Shown piece by piece: positions 1-6,591 of a stretch of DNA of 10,763 nucleotides. Each line of letters opens with the position of its first letter. The first letter of the stretch is position 1. The position numbers and the translations under genes are program-made. The notes below the pieces were generated by a model, which was given only the letters and a program-made list of their open reading frames with translations, was not told the DNA's origin and did no database searches. The DNA is from Paracoccaceae bacterium (lineage in GTDB: Bacteria > Pseudomonadota > Alphaproteobacteria > Rhodobacterales > Rhodobacteraceae), in assembly GCA_024304875.1 (NCBI GenBank), contig JAMWZF010000083.1:1-10763 (forward strand), read 5' to 3'.

Positions 1-825
1 GATCGCGGCAGCGTCGATGCCGCGGGCCTTCACGATGGGCTCGGCGAGGCCGTTCACCTCGAGGAAGATCGCGACGCGGGTCCGGTCCTCGGCGCTGATG
101 ACCGTCTCGATGGGCAGCGGCCCGAGGTCCCGGTCCCCGAAGGTGATCAGCGCCGGCTCGGCGGCGTCGCGGAACACGTAGAGCCCGCCGAAATGGGCGG
201 TCCAGAAGTTGTCCTGGGTGAACTCCATGTCCTTGAGCTTCACCGGGTTCCGGGTGACATCGCCGGTCTTCTTGGCGAGGCCGATCATCTGCGCGATCAG
301 CACGTCGTCCCACCAGGCGTCGGGTTCGGTCTTGAAGCGGTCGACGAGGGTGCCCAGCTCCTTCGCCGTGCGCACCGTCCCCGTCGTCGTATCCGCCTCG
401 ATCCGCACCTTGCGGATATCGAAGAGCTTGGCCGGGCTGTCGACAGTGAAGACCGAATTGATCAGCTCCCCCGCCACGGCGTCCTTGGCGGTGAGGGCGA
501 AGAGTTCGGCCGCGTTCTCCTCGATGAAGTGCCGCAGGATGGAGCGGGAGGTGGAGAAGGTGGCGTCCAGCAGCGGGGCGGTCTTCTGGTCGGTGGTCAG
601 CAGGATGAACTGCCGGTTGCAGCCGTTTTCGTTAAGGTAGAGCCGGTCGTCCAGTTCCGCGCCGACCTCGGGGGAATAGCCGGAGATATCGATGTGGAAA
701 TCGGTGAGGGCCGTGGTGTGGCCGGTCAGGTGCTTCAGGGCGCGGTTGTAGCGGTCCACGAGAACGGGGGAGTTCACGTGGATCAGGTTCCCGAACATGA
801 GGCCGCGTTCGATGAGAAGTTTCAT
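1..825 (-). CDS. Uncharacterised protein, C-terminus beyond the window (possibly DUF6638-type)
   Basis: An open frame of 275 codons starts at ATG 825-823 and runs without a stop to base 1, so the C-terminus is missing. The protein begins MKLLIERGLMFGNLIHVNSP and shows no signal peptide, membrane span or catalytic motif that I recognise. It looks like a soluble mixed alpha/beta protein. From memory it resembles a Rhodobacteraceae family annotated DUF6638, but I cannot confirm that. The start is supported by a 4-base overlap: the ATGA at 825-822 holds this start codon and the stop of the AbiC-like gene. Its own Shine-Dalgarno is weak (CGGA just before ATG), which fits translation coupled to the upstream gene. 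Third codon positions are GC-rich, as in the ATPase gene and unlike the AbiC-like gene just before it. It is the last gene of the cluster visible here. Coding status is certain, function unknown. Confidence 0.85.
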   Translation of the reverse strand, partial: MKLLIERGLMFGNLIHVNSPVLVDRYNRALKHLTGHTTALTDFHIDISGYSPEVGAELDDRLYLNENGCNRQFILLTTDQKTAPLLDATFSTSRSILRHFIEENAAELFALTAKDAVAGELINSVFTVDSPAKLFDIRKVRIEADTTTGTVRTAKELGTLVDRFKTEPDAWWDDVLIAQMIGLAKKTGDVTRNPVKLKDMEFTQDNFWTAHFGGLYVFRDAAEPALITFGDRDLGPLPIETVISAEDRTRVAIFLEVNGLAEPIVKARGIDAAAI

Positions 826-1709
826 TTCCGCGTACCATAACGCTCCGCAGCGTCATCCCAGCCTTCCAATAGTAATCTATTCTCTCCATACACCTCTCGT
901 GGCAGCAAGAGGATGTCAGTTCCATGGTTCAGGCTCTCCAACTCCAAATTGTCTAACACGGAATACTTCATCATGTACCTCATGAATGGTTCGCCGCGAC
1001 TGCTCCGAGCATTATATAGCAATAAGACAAGTTCGCCCTCGGAGAGAATCGACCTTAAGAAGCGGGAATGATATTTTTCACTATGATTGCTTTCGTCGAT
1101 AAACCGAAACATGTTGAATAAGAATCGAAAGTACGGAGCCAATTGACGCCCATATCTTCTCCAAAATTCCTCGTAGCCCTTGTGAAGCCTTGCCATGCTG
1201 ACCGGAGCATCATCCTCTGATTCTATTATACTCTTAAGATTATCTGAAATATAGAGTAACGCTTCTGAACCATGGACGGTCTGCTTAATCTCGCCGAGGT
1301 GGTTAATAAAGTTGAAGTGAATGGTATCGCGTAGGTTGAAGAACGAAGATAGAAGGTCGTTGAATGTCGATTCGAATTCTTGCCCGCCAAGACGGTCATT
1401 CATCTCTTCAAATTCTGCCCTTTGCCTTGATAGCTCCACCGACTGCTGAAAGACGGTTACAACAATCCAAACAAACGCAAGAGTGCCCGCGAAGCCTGCT
1501 AGAGCGTCACCAAACTCATTCCCTGGTGCATCCATAAGGAATGTCCAACGACGTTCACATTCCTCAAAGAACGGGATACGTTGTTCAATGCAAATTTCTT
1601 GCCTCGCGGCTACTAAGAGCAAGCAGATGACAAGAAACGTGAGTCCATAACCCACCAACATCGGTCCACTCAGAAGCACTTTCTTAACTTTGTCTGGTGG
1701 GTTCACCAT
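822..1709 (-). CDS. AbiC-like putative phage abortive infection membrane protein
   Basis: The 295-aa product has two predicted membrane spans (about residues 12-34 and 67-88), then a short charged helix rich in Q, E and R (about 89-108) and a cytoplasmic helical domain. Conserved-looking blocks are FESTFNDLLSSFFNL (112-126), PYFRFLFNMFRFID (192-205) and YHSRFLRSILSEGELVLLLY (213-232). This is the pattern I know from the 'putative phage abortive infection protein' family (Pfam putAbiC). The family role, halting phage growth by harming the infected cell, is inferred mostly by analogy with lactococcal AbiC. A longer frame opens at 1814, but the start at 1709 is chosen because AAGGAGGAG lies 5 bases upstream and the codon overlaps the previous stop (TGATG). 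The gene is AT-rich: 20 of 60 bases are G+C in 1201-1260, against 38 of 60 in 2041-2100. That suggests horizontal acquisition. The stop overlaps the next start (ATGA). Family call fairly sure; antiviral role not shown. Confidence 0.82.
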   Translation of the reverse strand: MVNPPDKVKKVLLSGPMLVGYGLTFLVICLLLVAARQEICIEQRIPFFEECERRWTFLMDAPGNEFGDALAGFAGTLAFVWIVVTVFQQSVELSRQRAEFEEMNDRLGGQEFESTFNDLLSSFFNLRDTIHFNFINHLGEIKQTVHGSEALLYISDNLKSIIESEDDAPVSMARLHKGYEEFWRRYGRQLAPYFRFLFNMFRFIDESNHSEKYHSRFLRSILSEGELVLLLYNARSSRGEPFMRYMMKYSVLDNLELESLNHGTDILLLPREVYGENRLLLEGWDDAAERYGTRK

Positions 1710-2038
1710 CACCACTCCTCCTTCACCCACATTTTCGGCAGCCCCGCCACGGAGAGGATCAGGATCGGCCCCCATATCAGGACCGAGGCCGCCGCCAGCC
1801 GCCCGAAGAACCACAGTCCCGCCCAGAGGCCTTCCGAGAAGAACTCTCCCAGCGGCGCCCCCCGCGCCTGGTAGAGGCCCATCCAGAACAGGACCGAGAT
1901 CGCGAACATCAGGGCGAAGGAACTCACCGCCAGCCAGATCAGCGGGCGGACCCCCTCGGGGAACACGAGGAACAGCCCCCGGGGGACCAGCCAGCCGAAA
2001 AGGGCCAGCACCATGAGGGGGATGACGAGGTCGCTCAC
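1709..2038 (-). CDS. Small three-pass membrane protein of unknown function
   Basis: This 109-aa protein starts at GTG 2038-2036, read VSDLVIPLMVLALFGWLVPR. It has three hydrophobic stretches, at about residues 2-18, 32-56 and 75-98, and ends in a short charged tail (KMWVKEEW). No motif or family is recognised. The GTG start is chosen over an upstream ATG at 2269 because that longer frame would lie almost entirely inside the ATPase gene. GTGA (2038-2035) also gives the common 4-base stop/start overlap, with GAGGGG placed 5 bases upstream. Its stop overlaps the next start by one base (TGATG). Its size and position directly after the AAA+ gene suggest a membrane partner or anchor for the ATPase, but that is inference from context only. 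Base composition matches the ATPase gene. Confidence 0.8.
   Translation of the reverse strand: MSDLVIPLMVLALFGWLVPRGLFLVFPEGVRPLIWLAVSSFALMFAISVLFWMGLYQARGAPLGEFFSEGLWAGLWFFGRLAAASVLIWGPILILSVAGLPKMWVKEEW
1715..1723 (-). promoter_or_regulatory. Strong ribosome binding site fixing the AbiC-like start
   Basis: AAGGAGGAG read on the minus strand ends 5 bases before ATG 1709-1707. It lies inside the last codons of the small membrane protein gene (encoding KEEW), so the recipient gene's 3' end supplies the ribosome site for the AT-rich gene. It decides in favour of the 295-aa product over the longer frame starting at 1814, whose extra 35 residues only re-read the neighbouring gene in another frame. 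Confidence 0.75.
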
Positions 2039-3969
2039 CCTTTCCCCTCGATGTAGCGCCGCTTGGCCTCTTCCTGGCGGCCGAAGTCGCGGACCATGTT
2101 GGAGATCGCCACCTCGTCCGACTTGTCCGCGTAGCGGAATTCGCTGTCGGCGTAGCGGTTGATCTCCTGCAGGACCATCTCGGTCGTGATCGGCACCCGC
2201 AACTCCGCGATCATCGCCTTCTTGGTGTCGTAGTCCTTGAAGAGGAACAGCTCGGGGTCCTCCATCCACTCGTCCGGCAGTTCGAAGTCCATCGCGCGGA
2301 CCTTCACTGCGTCGGTGATGTTCTTGATCGCGCGGCCGGTGAAGCGGTTGTCGGCCTCCTGGATGCCCTTGAGGTAGGTGCCCATCTTGGCGATCGTGTC
2401 CAGTTCGCCGATCTGGCCGCGGACCCGGTCGAAGACGGCCAGCAGCCCCTCCTCATGCGGGCGGTTGTGGCTCTCGAAGGAGGCCGAGACGGCCTTCTTG
2501 ATCTCCTGCGCGGCGAAGACCTCGTGATCGCCGACCGGGATCGAATGGTTCCGTCCCATCAGCAGGTAGAGGATGTCGATGTAATCCTCCCGCGTCTGCG
2601 GCCCGTCGACGAGGAACCGCGCCCCGGCCCGCTGGCGGAGGGCGTCGTCCACGTTCTCGGGGTAGTTCGAGAACATGCCGAAGGTGCAGTTGCCCCGGAC
2701 CACCGTGTTGGCCCCCGCGAAGGCCTCCATGAAGACGGCCGTCACCTCCTGCTGACCCGCGCTGGACTGCCGGTCGCCGCGCTTGCCGGCGATCTGGTCG
2801 ATGTCGTCGATGGTGCCGAATCCGATGACGCCGGGGTCGAGGACGTTGTTGATGAAGGCCTTGGCGTTCTGCCCGGACTTGCCCTGGTAGCTGTCGATGT
2901 TGTCGATGCCGAAGTTCTGGTAGCGGAAGGTGTAGCCGGCGACCTGGCAGTACTCGTGGATGAGCCCCGCCATCATCTGGATCAGGGTCGTCTTCCCCGT
3001 CCCCGGCGCGCCGTCGCCCATGAAGGTGAAGATGAAACCGCCGAGGTCGGCGAAGGGGTTCAGCCGCCTGTCGAAGTCATAGGCCATCAGCATCTTGGCC
3101 AGCCGCATGGCCTGGTACTTGGCGATGTGGTTGCCGACGACCTCGTTCGGCTTCTTGAACGCCATGGTCAGCGTGGTGCCCTTGGCCGCGCGGGCGGGAG
3201 AGAAGCCGCGGATCGCGAAGTCGTCGGCCTCGACCTTCCAGGTGGCGCGGGTGAAGGCGTCCGTCATCGCGGCGTTGGAGGCGCGGGCGGCGACCTTGGC
3301 CATGAGCTGCTCGGCGAAGGCAAGGACCGTGGCGGTCAGCCTGGGGTCGTCCGTGGCGAAGCGGCCGAGGTCCTGGTCCAGTTCCCAGAGCGCGCCGTGC
3401 AGGGCGAGGGGGGCGTTGTCGGTCAGTACCTCCTCGACCTCGCCGACCTCGACGCTGGCCTCGCCCGCGTGGGGGGCGAGGAGGAAGGCGGTGGCGTTGG
3501 CGAAGGTATAAAGCACGGCGAGGGCCTCGGCGGTCAGCAGCGCCGAGAAGTCGCCCTTGCGGTCGGCGGGCAGGCGCCCTTCGAGGTTGGCGCGCTTGAG
3601 GTCGGCGAGGCCGGTGGTGTCCGAGACCTGCTCGCTCAGAGCCAGCGCGATGGCGAGCGCCCGGCGAAGGGCGTGAAGCACCGTCGCCTGCGTGGGCGAG
3701 GTCAGCGCATCGCCCCCGTCCGCCCCCTCGATCCGCGCCATGAGTTGCACGCCCTCGGTCCGCTCGACCCGCTGGGTGACGAGGCCGGGCGTGGTGCTGC
3801 GGAACCGGCGGCGGGTGCCGATGCCGGGGGACCGCTCGGGCGCGGGCGCCTCCTCCGCCTTGGCGATCCGAGGGGCGTGGTCGAAGCCCTGCAGCAGGGC
3901 CGTGGCCGCGTCGTAGTGGCTGCGGATGTCCTCCTCGCGGAGTTCCATCTGGTCGGCGGTCTGGCTCAT
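2035..3969 (-). CDS. AAA+ family ATPase with long N-terminal region
   Basis: This is a 644-aa cytoplasmic protein. Residues 1-300 form a mostly helical N-terminal region with no recognised domain and an Arg/Pro-rich linker around 40-70. The AAA+ core spans about 305-480. Walker A is GDGAPGTGKTT (318-328, K326) and Walker B is the run ending in IDDID (387-391). A sensor-1-like segment TFGMFSN (429-435) ends in Asn435, and arginines R445, R447 and R451 are arginine-finger candidates. GRAI (545-548) sits where sensor 2 is expected, in a C-terminal helical lid. The usual Walker B glutamate position holds aspartate (D389). The core should hydrolyse ATP to remodel or thread a protein partner; the substrate is unknown. 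ATG 3969 follows GAGAGGAAGAA. The gene overlaps the small membrane gene by 4 bases and follows the 369-aa gene after an 81-base spacer with a strong hairpin. AAA+ call sure, pathway unknown. Confidence 0.92.
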   Translation of the reverse strand: MSQTADQMELREEDIRSHYDAATALLQGFDHAPRIAKAEEAPAPERSPGIGTRRRFRSTTPGLVTQRVERTEGVQLMARIEGADGGDALTSPTQATVLHALRRALAIALALSEQVSDTTGLADLKRANLEGRLPADRKGDFSALLTAEALAVLYTFANATAFLLAPHAGEASVEVGEVEEVLTDNAPLALHGALWELDQDLGRFATDDPRLTATVLAFAEQLMAKVAARASNAAMTDAFTRATWKVEADDFAIRGFSPARAAKGTTLTMAFKKPNEVVGNHIAKYQAMRLAKMLMAYDFDRRLNPFADLGGFIFTFMGDGAPGTGKTTLIQMMAGLIHEYCQVAGYTFRYQNFGIDNIDSYQGKSGQNAKAFINNVLDPGVIGFGTIDDIDQIAGKRGDRQSSAGQQEVTAVFMEAFAGANTVVRGNCTFGMFSNYPENVDDALRQRAGARFLVDGPQTREDYIDILYLLMGRNHSIPVGDHEVFAAQEIKKAVSASFESHNRPHEEGLLAVFDRVRGQIGELDTIAKMGTYLKGIQEADNRFTGRAIKNITDAVKVRAMDFELPDEWMEDPELFLFKDYDTKKAMIAELRVPITTEMVLQEINRYADSEFRYADKSDEVAISNMVRDFGRQEEAKRRYIEGKG

Positions 3970-3997
3970 TTCTTCCTCTCATCAGCGGGGGCTGGGC

Positions 3998-4038
3998 CCG
4001 GACCCACCTCACGGGCCGGGAAGGTGAGGTGGGACCGG
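3998..4038 (-). repeat. Intercistronic hairpin before the ATPase gene
   Basis: A perfect 10-bp inverted repeat, CCCACCTCAC (4003-4012) and GTGAGGTGGG (4024-4033), surrounds an 11-base loop. Beyond one A/A mismatch it is extended by CCGG at 3998-4001 and 4035-4038. It lies 12 bases past the stop of the 369-aa gene and 28 bases before the ATPase start. There is no T-run after the minus-strand stem, so a classical intrinsic terminator is unlikely. An mRNA-stability or attenuation element, or a dispersed intergenic repeat, is more plausible. The right arm on the minus strand can alternatively pair within TGGGTCCGGGCCCA. Confidence 0.6.
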
Positions 4039-4050
4039 CACCCCCCTGAC

Positions 4051-5160
4051 CTACCGGTAATCAAGGACCCGCCCCCCAGGGCTTACCACGAACTTGCGCA
4101 CGTCCCCGAACCCCGGCGGCTGGAGTTCGGCCAGCGCCTGAAAGGGTCGTTGCGGCAGGATGATCGCCCGGCTTGTCCGCGTCGCGCCGCTTTCGGCCCC
4201 CTGCCCTCCGAAAGGGTCCAGGGCGAAGACCTGCCGCTCCACCGTGCCGAACCAGCCGGACTTCTCGCGTGTCGCAGACTCGGACATGAGCTCTTCCTCG
4301 GTCCAGACCAGCGCCCAGTCCTCGCCCTCGGGGGCCTGGGCGACTTTGAGCACCTCCCGCAGCGGCCCGGCCTGCCGGGTGAAGGCGTGGGAATACATCG
4401 GGCCGATGTGGAACCGGCGCAGGCGCTTGGGGTGCAGGTCGTCGAAGTCCTGGTCGAAGCCGCGGGCGATGGTCAGCAGCTTGAGCCCCGCCACCGCCTG
4501 CGCCATCAGGTGGCCCTGCACCTCGGGCCAGCGGCGCTCGTCCTTGGGCAGGCCCACGCGCCCGGTGTCCTCCACCTCCATCAGGTAGACCTGCGGAAGG
4601 TTGATCTGGCTGTCGTAGACCGCCCAGTGCAGCAGGAACCGCCGGCGGGTGCCCTCGTTCCCCAGCCAGATCGCGTCGGGGTCGTTGCGGGCCCAGAACA
4701 GGCCGCCGCGGGCCAGTTCCTCGTAGTAGAGCCGCTGGGACAGGGCGAATTGCAGTTTGGTCGGGATCTCCTGCTCGCCGACGATGGTGCGGACCATCTG
4801 GTCCTTGAGCTCCTCGGCGACGGGCATCTGGCGCAGGTGCCGTTCCGCCTGCAGGGCGTCGTTCGCCATGGTCATGAGCTCGGAGAAGACCGGAAAGCCG
4901 CTCTCCACCCGGTCGAAGTTCAGCTTGCCCGCGTGGGTCCAGCGGCCCGAGAAGTGGTACTTGTGGGCCAGCGCCTTGAAGGTGAGCGTCAGGCCGAGGA
5001 GGTAGCGGGCCAGCACCTCCACCTCGCGCCGCGACAGCCGCCCCTCCGCCTCCAGTACCCCCGCGACCCGGCCGAGGTGGCGGGTGATGGTGTCGAACTT
5101 GCGGAAGTACCGGCGGGTGACGCGGGTGTCTTCGAGGGCGAAGTGGTCGAGATCAGTCAT
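4051..5160 (-). CDS. Conserved-looking hypothetical protein, 369 aa
   Basis: The 369-aa product begins MTDLDHFALEDTRVTRRYFR and has no signal peptide or membrane span. The first 150 residues look helical and charged. The middle (about 150-290) mixes aromatic and hydrophobic strands. The C-terminus (about 290-369) is rich in G, P and R. I do not recognise a family or catalytic motif. The reading frame is supported by GC-rich third positions, a normal protein composition, and its place between the coiled-coil and ATPase genes on the same strand. The start at 5160 has no clear Shine-Dalgarno (only GCCGCCGC precedes it), so an internal start is possible. It ends in TAG at 4053-4051, and a strong hairpin separates it from the ATPase gene. 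It is probably part of the same functional module, by context only. Confidence 0.8.
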   Translation of the reverse strand: MTDLDHFALEDTRVTRRYFRKFDTITRHLGRVAGVLEAEGRLSRREVEVLARYLLGLTLTFKALAHKYHFSGRWTHAGKLNFDRVESGFPVFSELMTMANDALQAERHLRQMPVAEELKDQMVRTIVGEQEIPTKLQFALSQRLYYEELARGGLFWARNDPDAIWLGNEGTRRRFLLHWAVYDSQINLPQVYLMEVEDTGRVGLPKDERRWPEVQGHLMAQAVAGLKLLTIARGFDQDFDDLHPKRLRRFHIGPMYSHAFTRQAGPLREVLKVAQAPEGEDWALVWTEEELMSESATREKSGWFGTVERQVFALDPFGGQGAESGATRTSRAIILPQRPFQALAELQPPGFGDVRKFVVSPGGRVLDYR

Positions 5161-5183
5161 GCGGCGGCGCTTCTGGAGAGGTC

Positions 5184-5223
5184 GGAACGCCTCCGGCGGG
5201 CGTTTTCGGGCCAGAATGAAGCA
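5184..5223 (+). repeat. Rhodobacteraceae-type intergenic repeat (CGCCTCCGGCGGG motif)
   Basis: On the plus strand AACGCCTCCGGCGGGCGTT forms an imperfect stem (six pairs plus a T-G wobble, loop CCGGC). It is followed by a T-rich stretch and then CCAGAATGAAG. From memory this order, CGCCTCCGGCGGG then GTATTT-like then AAGATGAAG, recurs between genes in Rhodobacteraceae and may act as a terminator-like element. The copy is oriented opposite to the flanking genes, so its function here is unclear. Confidence 0.5.
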
Positions 5224-5326
5224 GGGGGCGGGGGCGCGATGCGGCGGAGCCGCGCCAAGACGCCTCTTGTCGTATCCGGGATCTTCTGACGTTGCTCTTT
5301 GCCATGGGCTCCGCCCCTTTCGCGCC

Positions 5327-5349
5327 GAAACGCTCCACCGGAGCGTTTC
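5327..5349 (-). terminator. Hairpin after the coiled-coil gene, possible terminator or attenuator
   Basis: GAAACGCTCC (5327-5336) and GGAGCGTTTC (5340-5349) form a perfect 10-bp stem with a 3-base loop, starting 10 bases past the coiled-coil gene's stop codon. The stem is strong and ends in TTTC on the minus strand. A true U-tract is missing, because GGCGCG follows. It could end or reduce transcription into the downstream genes, or protect the 3' end of the coiled-coil mRNA. Confidence 0.5.
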
Positions 5350-5359
5350 CGGGACGCGC

Positions 5360-6436
5360 TCAAGCCCCGTACTGGTTGCTGTCGTGCTTCTTCACGATCT
5401 CCTCGAAGCGCCGGGCGAAGCGTTCGTCCGCCTTGGCCTTCTTCTCGAGCACCTCGCGGGCGAAGACCATGTGATCCTCGTGCGCCTCCAGCATGTCGGC
5501 CATCTTGGCGTTGGTGGCCGAGCCGATCGCGGCCATGGCGGTCTGCGCCTCCTGGTCGGTCTTGACCCCGATCTCGTTGATCCGGTGCGCCACGTCCTGC
5601 TGCTGGGCGGTCTTCAGCGACTTGGAGAGGGCGTCGTAGAGCACCACCCGCTGCTGGGTGTCGGTCTGCAGCTTGTTGATCAGGACCATCTGGGTCGCGG
5701 CCTGGTTCTGAAGGCTGTCGATCCAGGTCTTGCCCTTCTCGATGTAGCGCTCGAGGGTCTGGGACTTGGCGACCATGACCTGCTCTTTCTGGACCAGTTC
5801 GTTGTAGGCCTGGTTCGCCTCGGCGAGGTCGGTCTCCAGCGCCGTGCGCTTGGCGGCGTCCTGCTCCACGCTGATCTTGTTCTCGAGCTCGATGATCTTC
5901 GGGTCCATCGCCTTGATCTCGGCCTTGACGGTCTCGAGCGTCGCCACGGTCTCCTCACGCTCCACCAGGGTGGTGCCGAGGTTGGCGTCCACCTTCTCCT
6001 TCTGCTCGTTGAGGACGGCCAGCTGGCCCTCCAGCAGCCTGGTGATCGTGTCGGACTTGGCGATAAGGTCCTGCAGCTTGTCGTCGATGGAGGCGGTGCG
6101 CATCCGCTCCTGGCGCATCGACTCGGATTTGCCCTTGGAAAAGATGCCGACGAAGCTCTCCCAGCCGGTCTTGGAGCGCATCTCGTCGAAGTCCTGCTGG
6201 AACCCGGCGGTGACGTCGTCGAGGCCCATGATGAGTTCGGCGATGTTGGCGTTCATCACCTCGGTATGGGCGTGGACGTCCTCGAGGCTGGCGTTCTCGA
6301 TGTCGACGGCGATGTCGGTGCCTTGCGCCATCTTCTGGCGGGCCACCTCGATCCGGCTGGTCAATTCGGCGATCTTGGCCTGGGCCTCCTGCACCTGGGT
6401 CTGGCTTTCGGCGATCTGGACATCGAAATCGCTCAT
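5360..6436 (-). CDS. Coiled-coil protein of unknown function, 358 aa
   Basis: This is a soluble, highly charged protein rich in A, E, K, Q and T, with heptad-like helices along nearly its whole length. Two main coiled-coil stretches are visible, at about residues 1-60 and 120-260. A short less helical insert near 88-105 contains GWESFVGIFSKGKSE. There is no signal peptide, no transmembrane span and no nucleotide-binding motif. Relatives are, as far as I recall, labelled only as hypothetical or 'cell surface protein'. The helical layout loosely recalls TelA-type toxic anion resistance proteins, but I see no diagnostic motif and do not assert that. ATG 6436 is preceded by GAAGGGA at a suitable distance. 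As first gene of the minus-strand cluster it may be a scaffold or structural partner for the AAA+ ATPase. This is inference from gene order. Confidence 0.82.
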   Translation of the reverse strand: MSDFDVQIAESQTQVQEAQAKIAELTSRIEVARQKMAQGTDIAVDIENASLEDVHAHTEVMNANIAELIMGLDDVTAGFQQDFDEMRSKTGWESFVGIFSKGKSESMRQERMRTASIDDKLQDLIAKSDTITRLLEGQLAVLNEQKEKVDANLGTTLVEREETVATLETVKAEIKAMDPKIIELENKISVEQDAAKRTALETDLAEANQAYNELVQKEQVMVAKSQTLERYIEKGKTWIDSLQNQAATQMVLINKLQTDTQQRVVLYDALSKSLKTAQQQDVAHRINEIGVKTDQEAQTAMAAIGSATNAKMADMLEAHEDHMVFAREVLEKKAKADERFARRFEEIVKKHDSNQYGA

Positions 6437-6496
6437 GTCTGGTCCCTTCGTCTGGCAATGACTTGTCTGTTATCCGAGGCGGAACAGGCACGACTC

Positions 6497-6506
6497 CAGG
6501 ATCCTG
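6497..6506. promoter_or_regulatory. Palindrome CAGGATCCTG upstream of the cluster
   Basis: This perfect 10-bp palindrome lies 61 bases upstream of the coiled-coil start codon, beside an imperfect hairpin (TGCCTCCGGACGGGAGGGCA on the minus strand, about 6504-6523). The 155-base spacer 6437-6591 must hold the cluster promoter unless transcription reads through from the transpeptidase gene. The only -35-like box (TTGCCT at 6525-6520) has a poor -10 partner (GATCCT), which falls inside the palindrome. An operator role is speculative. Confidence 0.25.
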
Positions 6507-6591
6507 CCCTCCCGTCCGGAGGCAAGTCTAGCCAGCTTTGACGCGCGGGTGTAGCGGCAATCGGGCCTTCGGGGCCGCGCCGGCCGGGCGG

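Larger units (their letters stand above)
5161..5359. other. Dyad-rich intergenic spacer of 199 bases
   Basis: The gap between the coiled-coil gene and the 369-aa gene is the only long spacer inside the left-hand cluster. Besides the repeat at 5184-5223 and the hairpin at 5327-5349 it holds GCGGCGGAGCCGC (a 5-bp stem at about 5243-5255) and GGGCTCCGCCCC (about 5307-5318). These share the 9-mer GGCGGAGCC in opposite orientations. A short minus-strand frame (5363-5157) crosses it but consists of these repeats and is not believed. No convincing promoter for the 369-aa gene was found. Confidence 0.5.

Noticed and set aside
1710..1814. Longer N-terminus for the AbiC-like protein (start at 1814)
   Set aside because: The extra 35 residues are Gly/Pro/Asp-rich out-of-frame reading of the membrane-protein gene, and a strong ribosome site marks ATG 1709.
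2039..2269. Longer N-terminus for the 109-aa membrane protein (start at 2269)
   Set aside because: It would overlap the ATPase gene by more than 230 bases in another frame; GTG 2038 with GAGGGG upstream and a GTGA overlap is far more likely.
2455..5289. Plus-strand open frame of 944 codons, and others such as 5084-6541 and 6538-7515
   Set aside because: They lie antisense to well-supported genes, arise because GC-rich codons give few stops on the other strand, are dominated by G, L, V, R and H with no domain, and cross intergenic gaps.
5157..5363. Minus-strand 68-codon frame filling the spacer between the coiled-coil and 369-aa genes, starting at TTG and overlapping both neighbours' stop or start codons
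   Set aside because: The overlaps at both ends are tempting, but the sequence is made of inverted repeats, the product is Arg/Pro/Ala-rich with no sensible composition, and there is no good ribosome site.
5360..6436. TelA / toxic anion resistance identity for the coiled-coil protein
   Set aside because: Only general helical character is shared; no diagnostic motif is visible, and tellurite-cluster neighbours such as TerD are absent.
6558..6575. Terminator after the L,D-transpeptidase gene (stem CGGGCCTTCGGGGCCG)
   Set aside because: The stem has an internal mismatch, the stable UUCG loop would be on the opposite strand from the gene, and no T-run follows.
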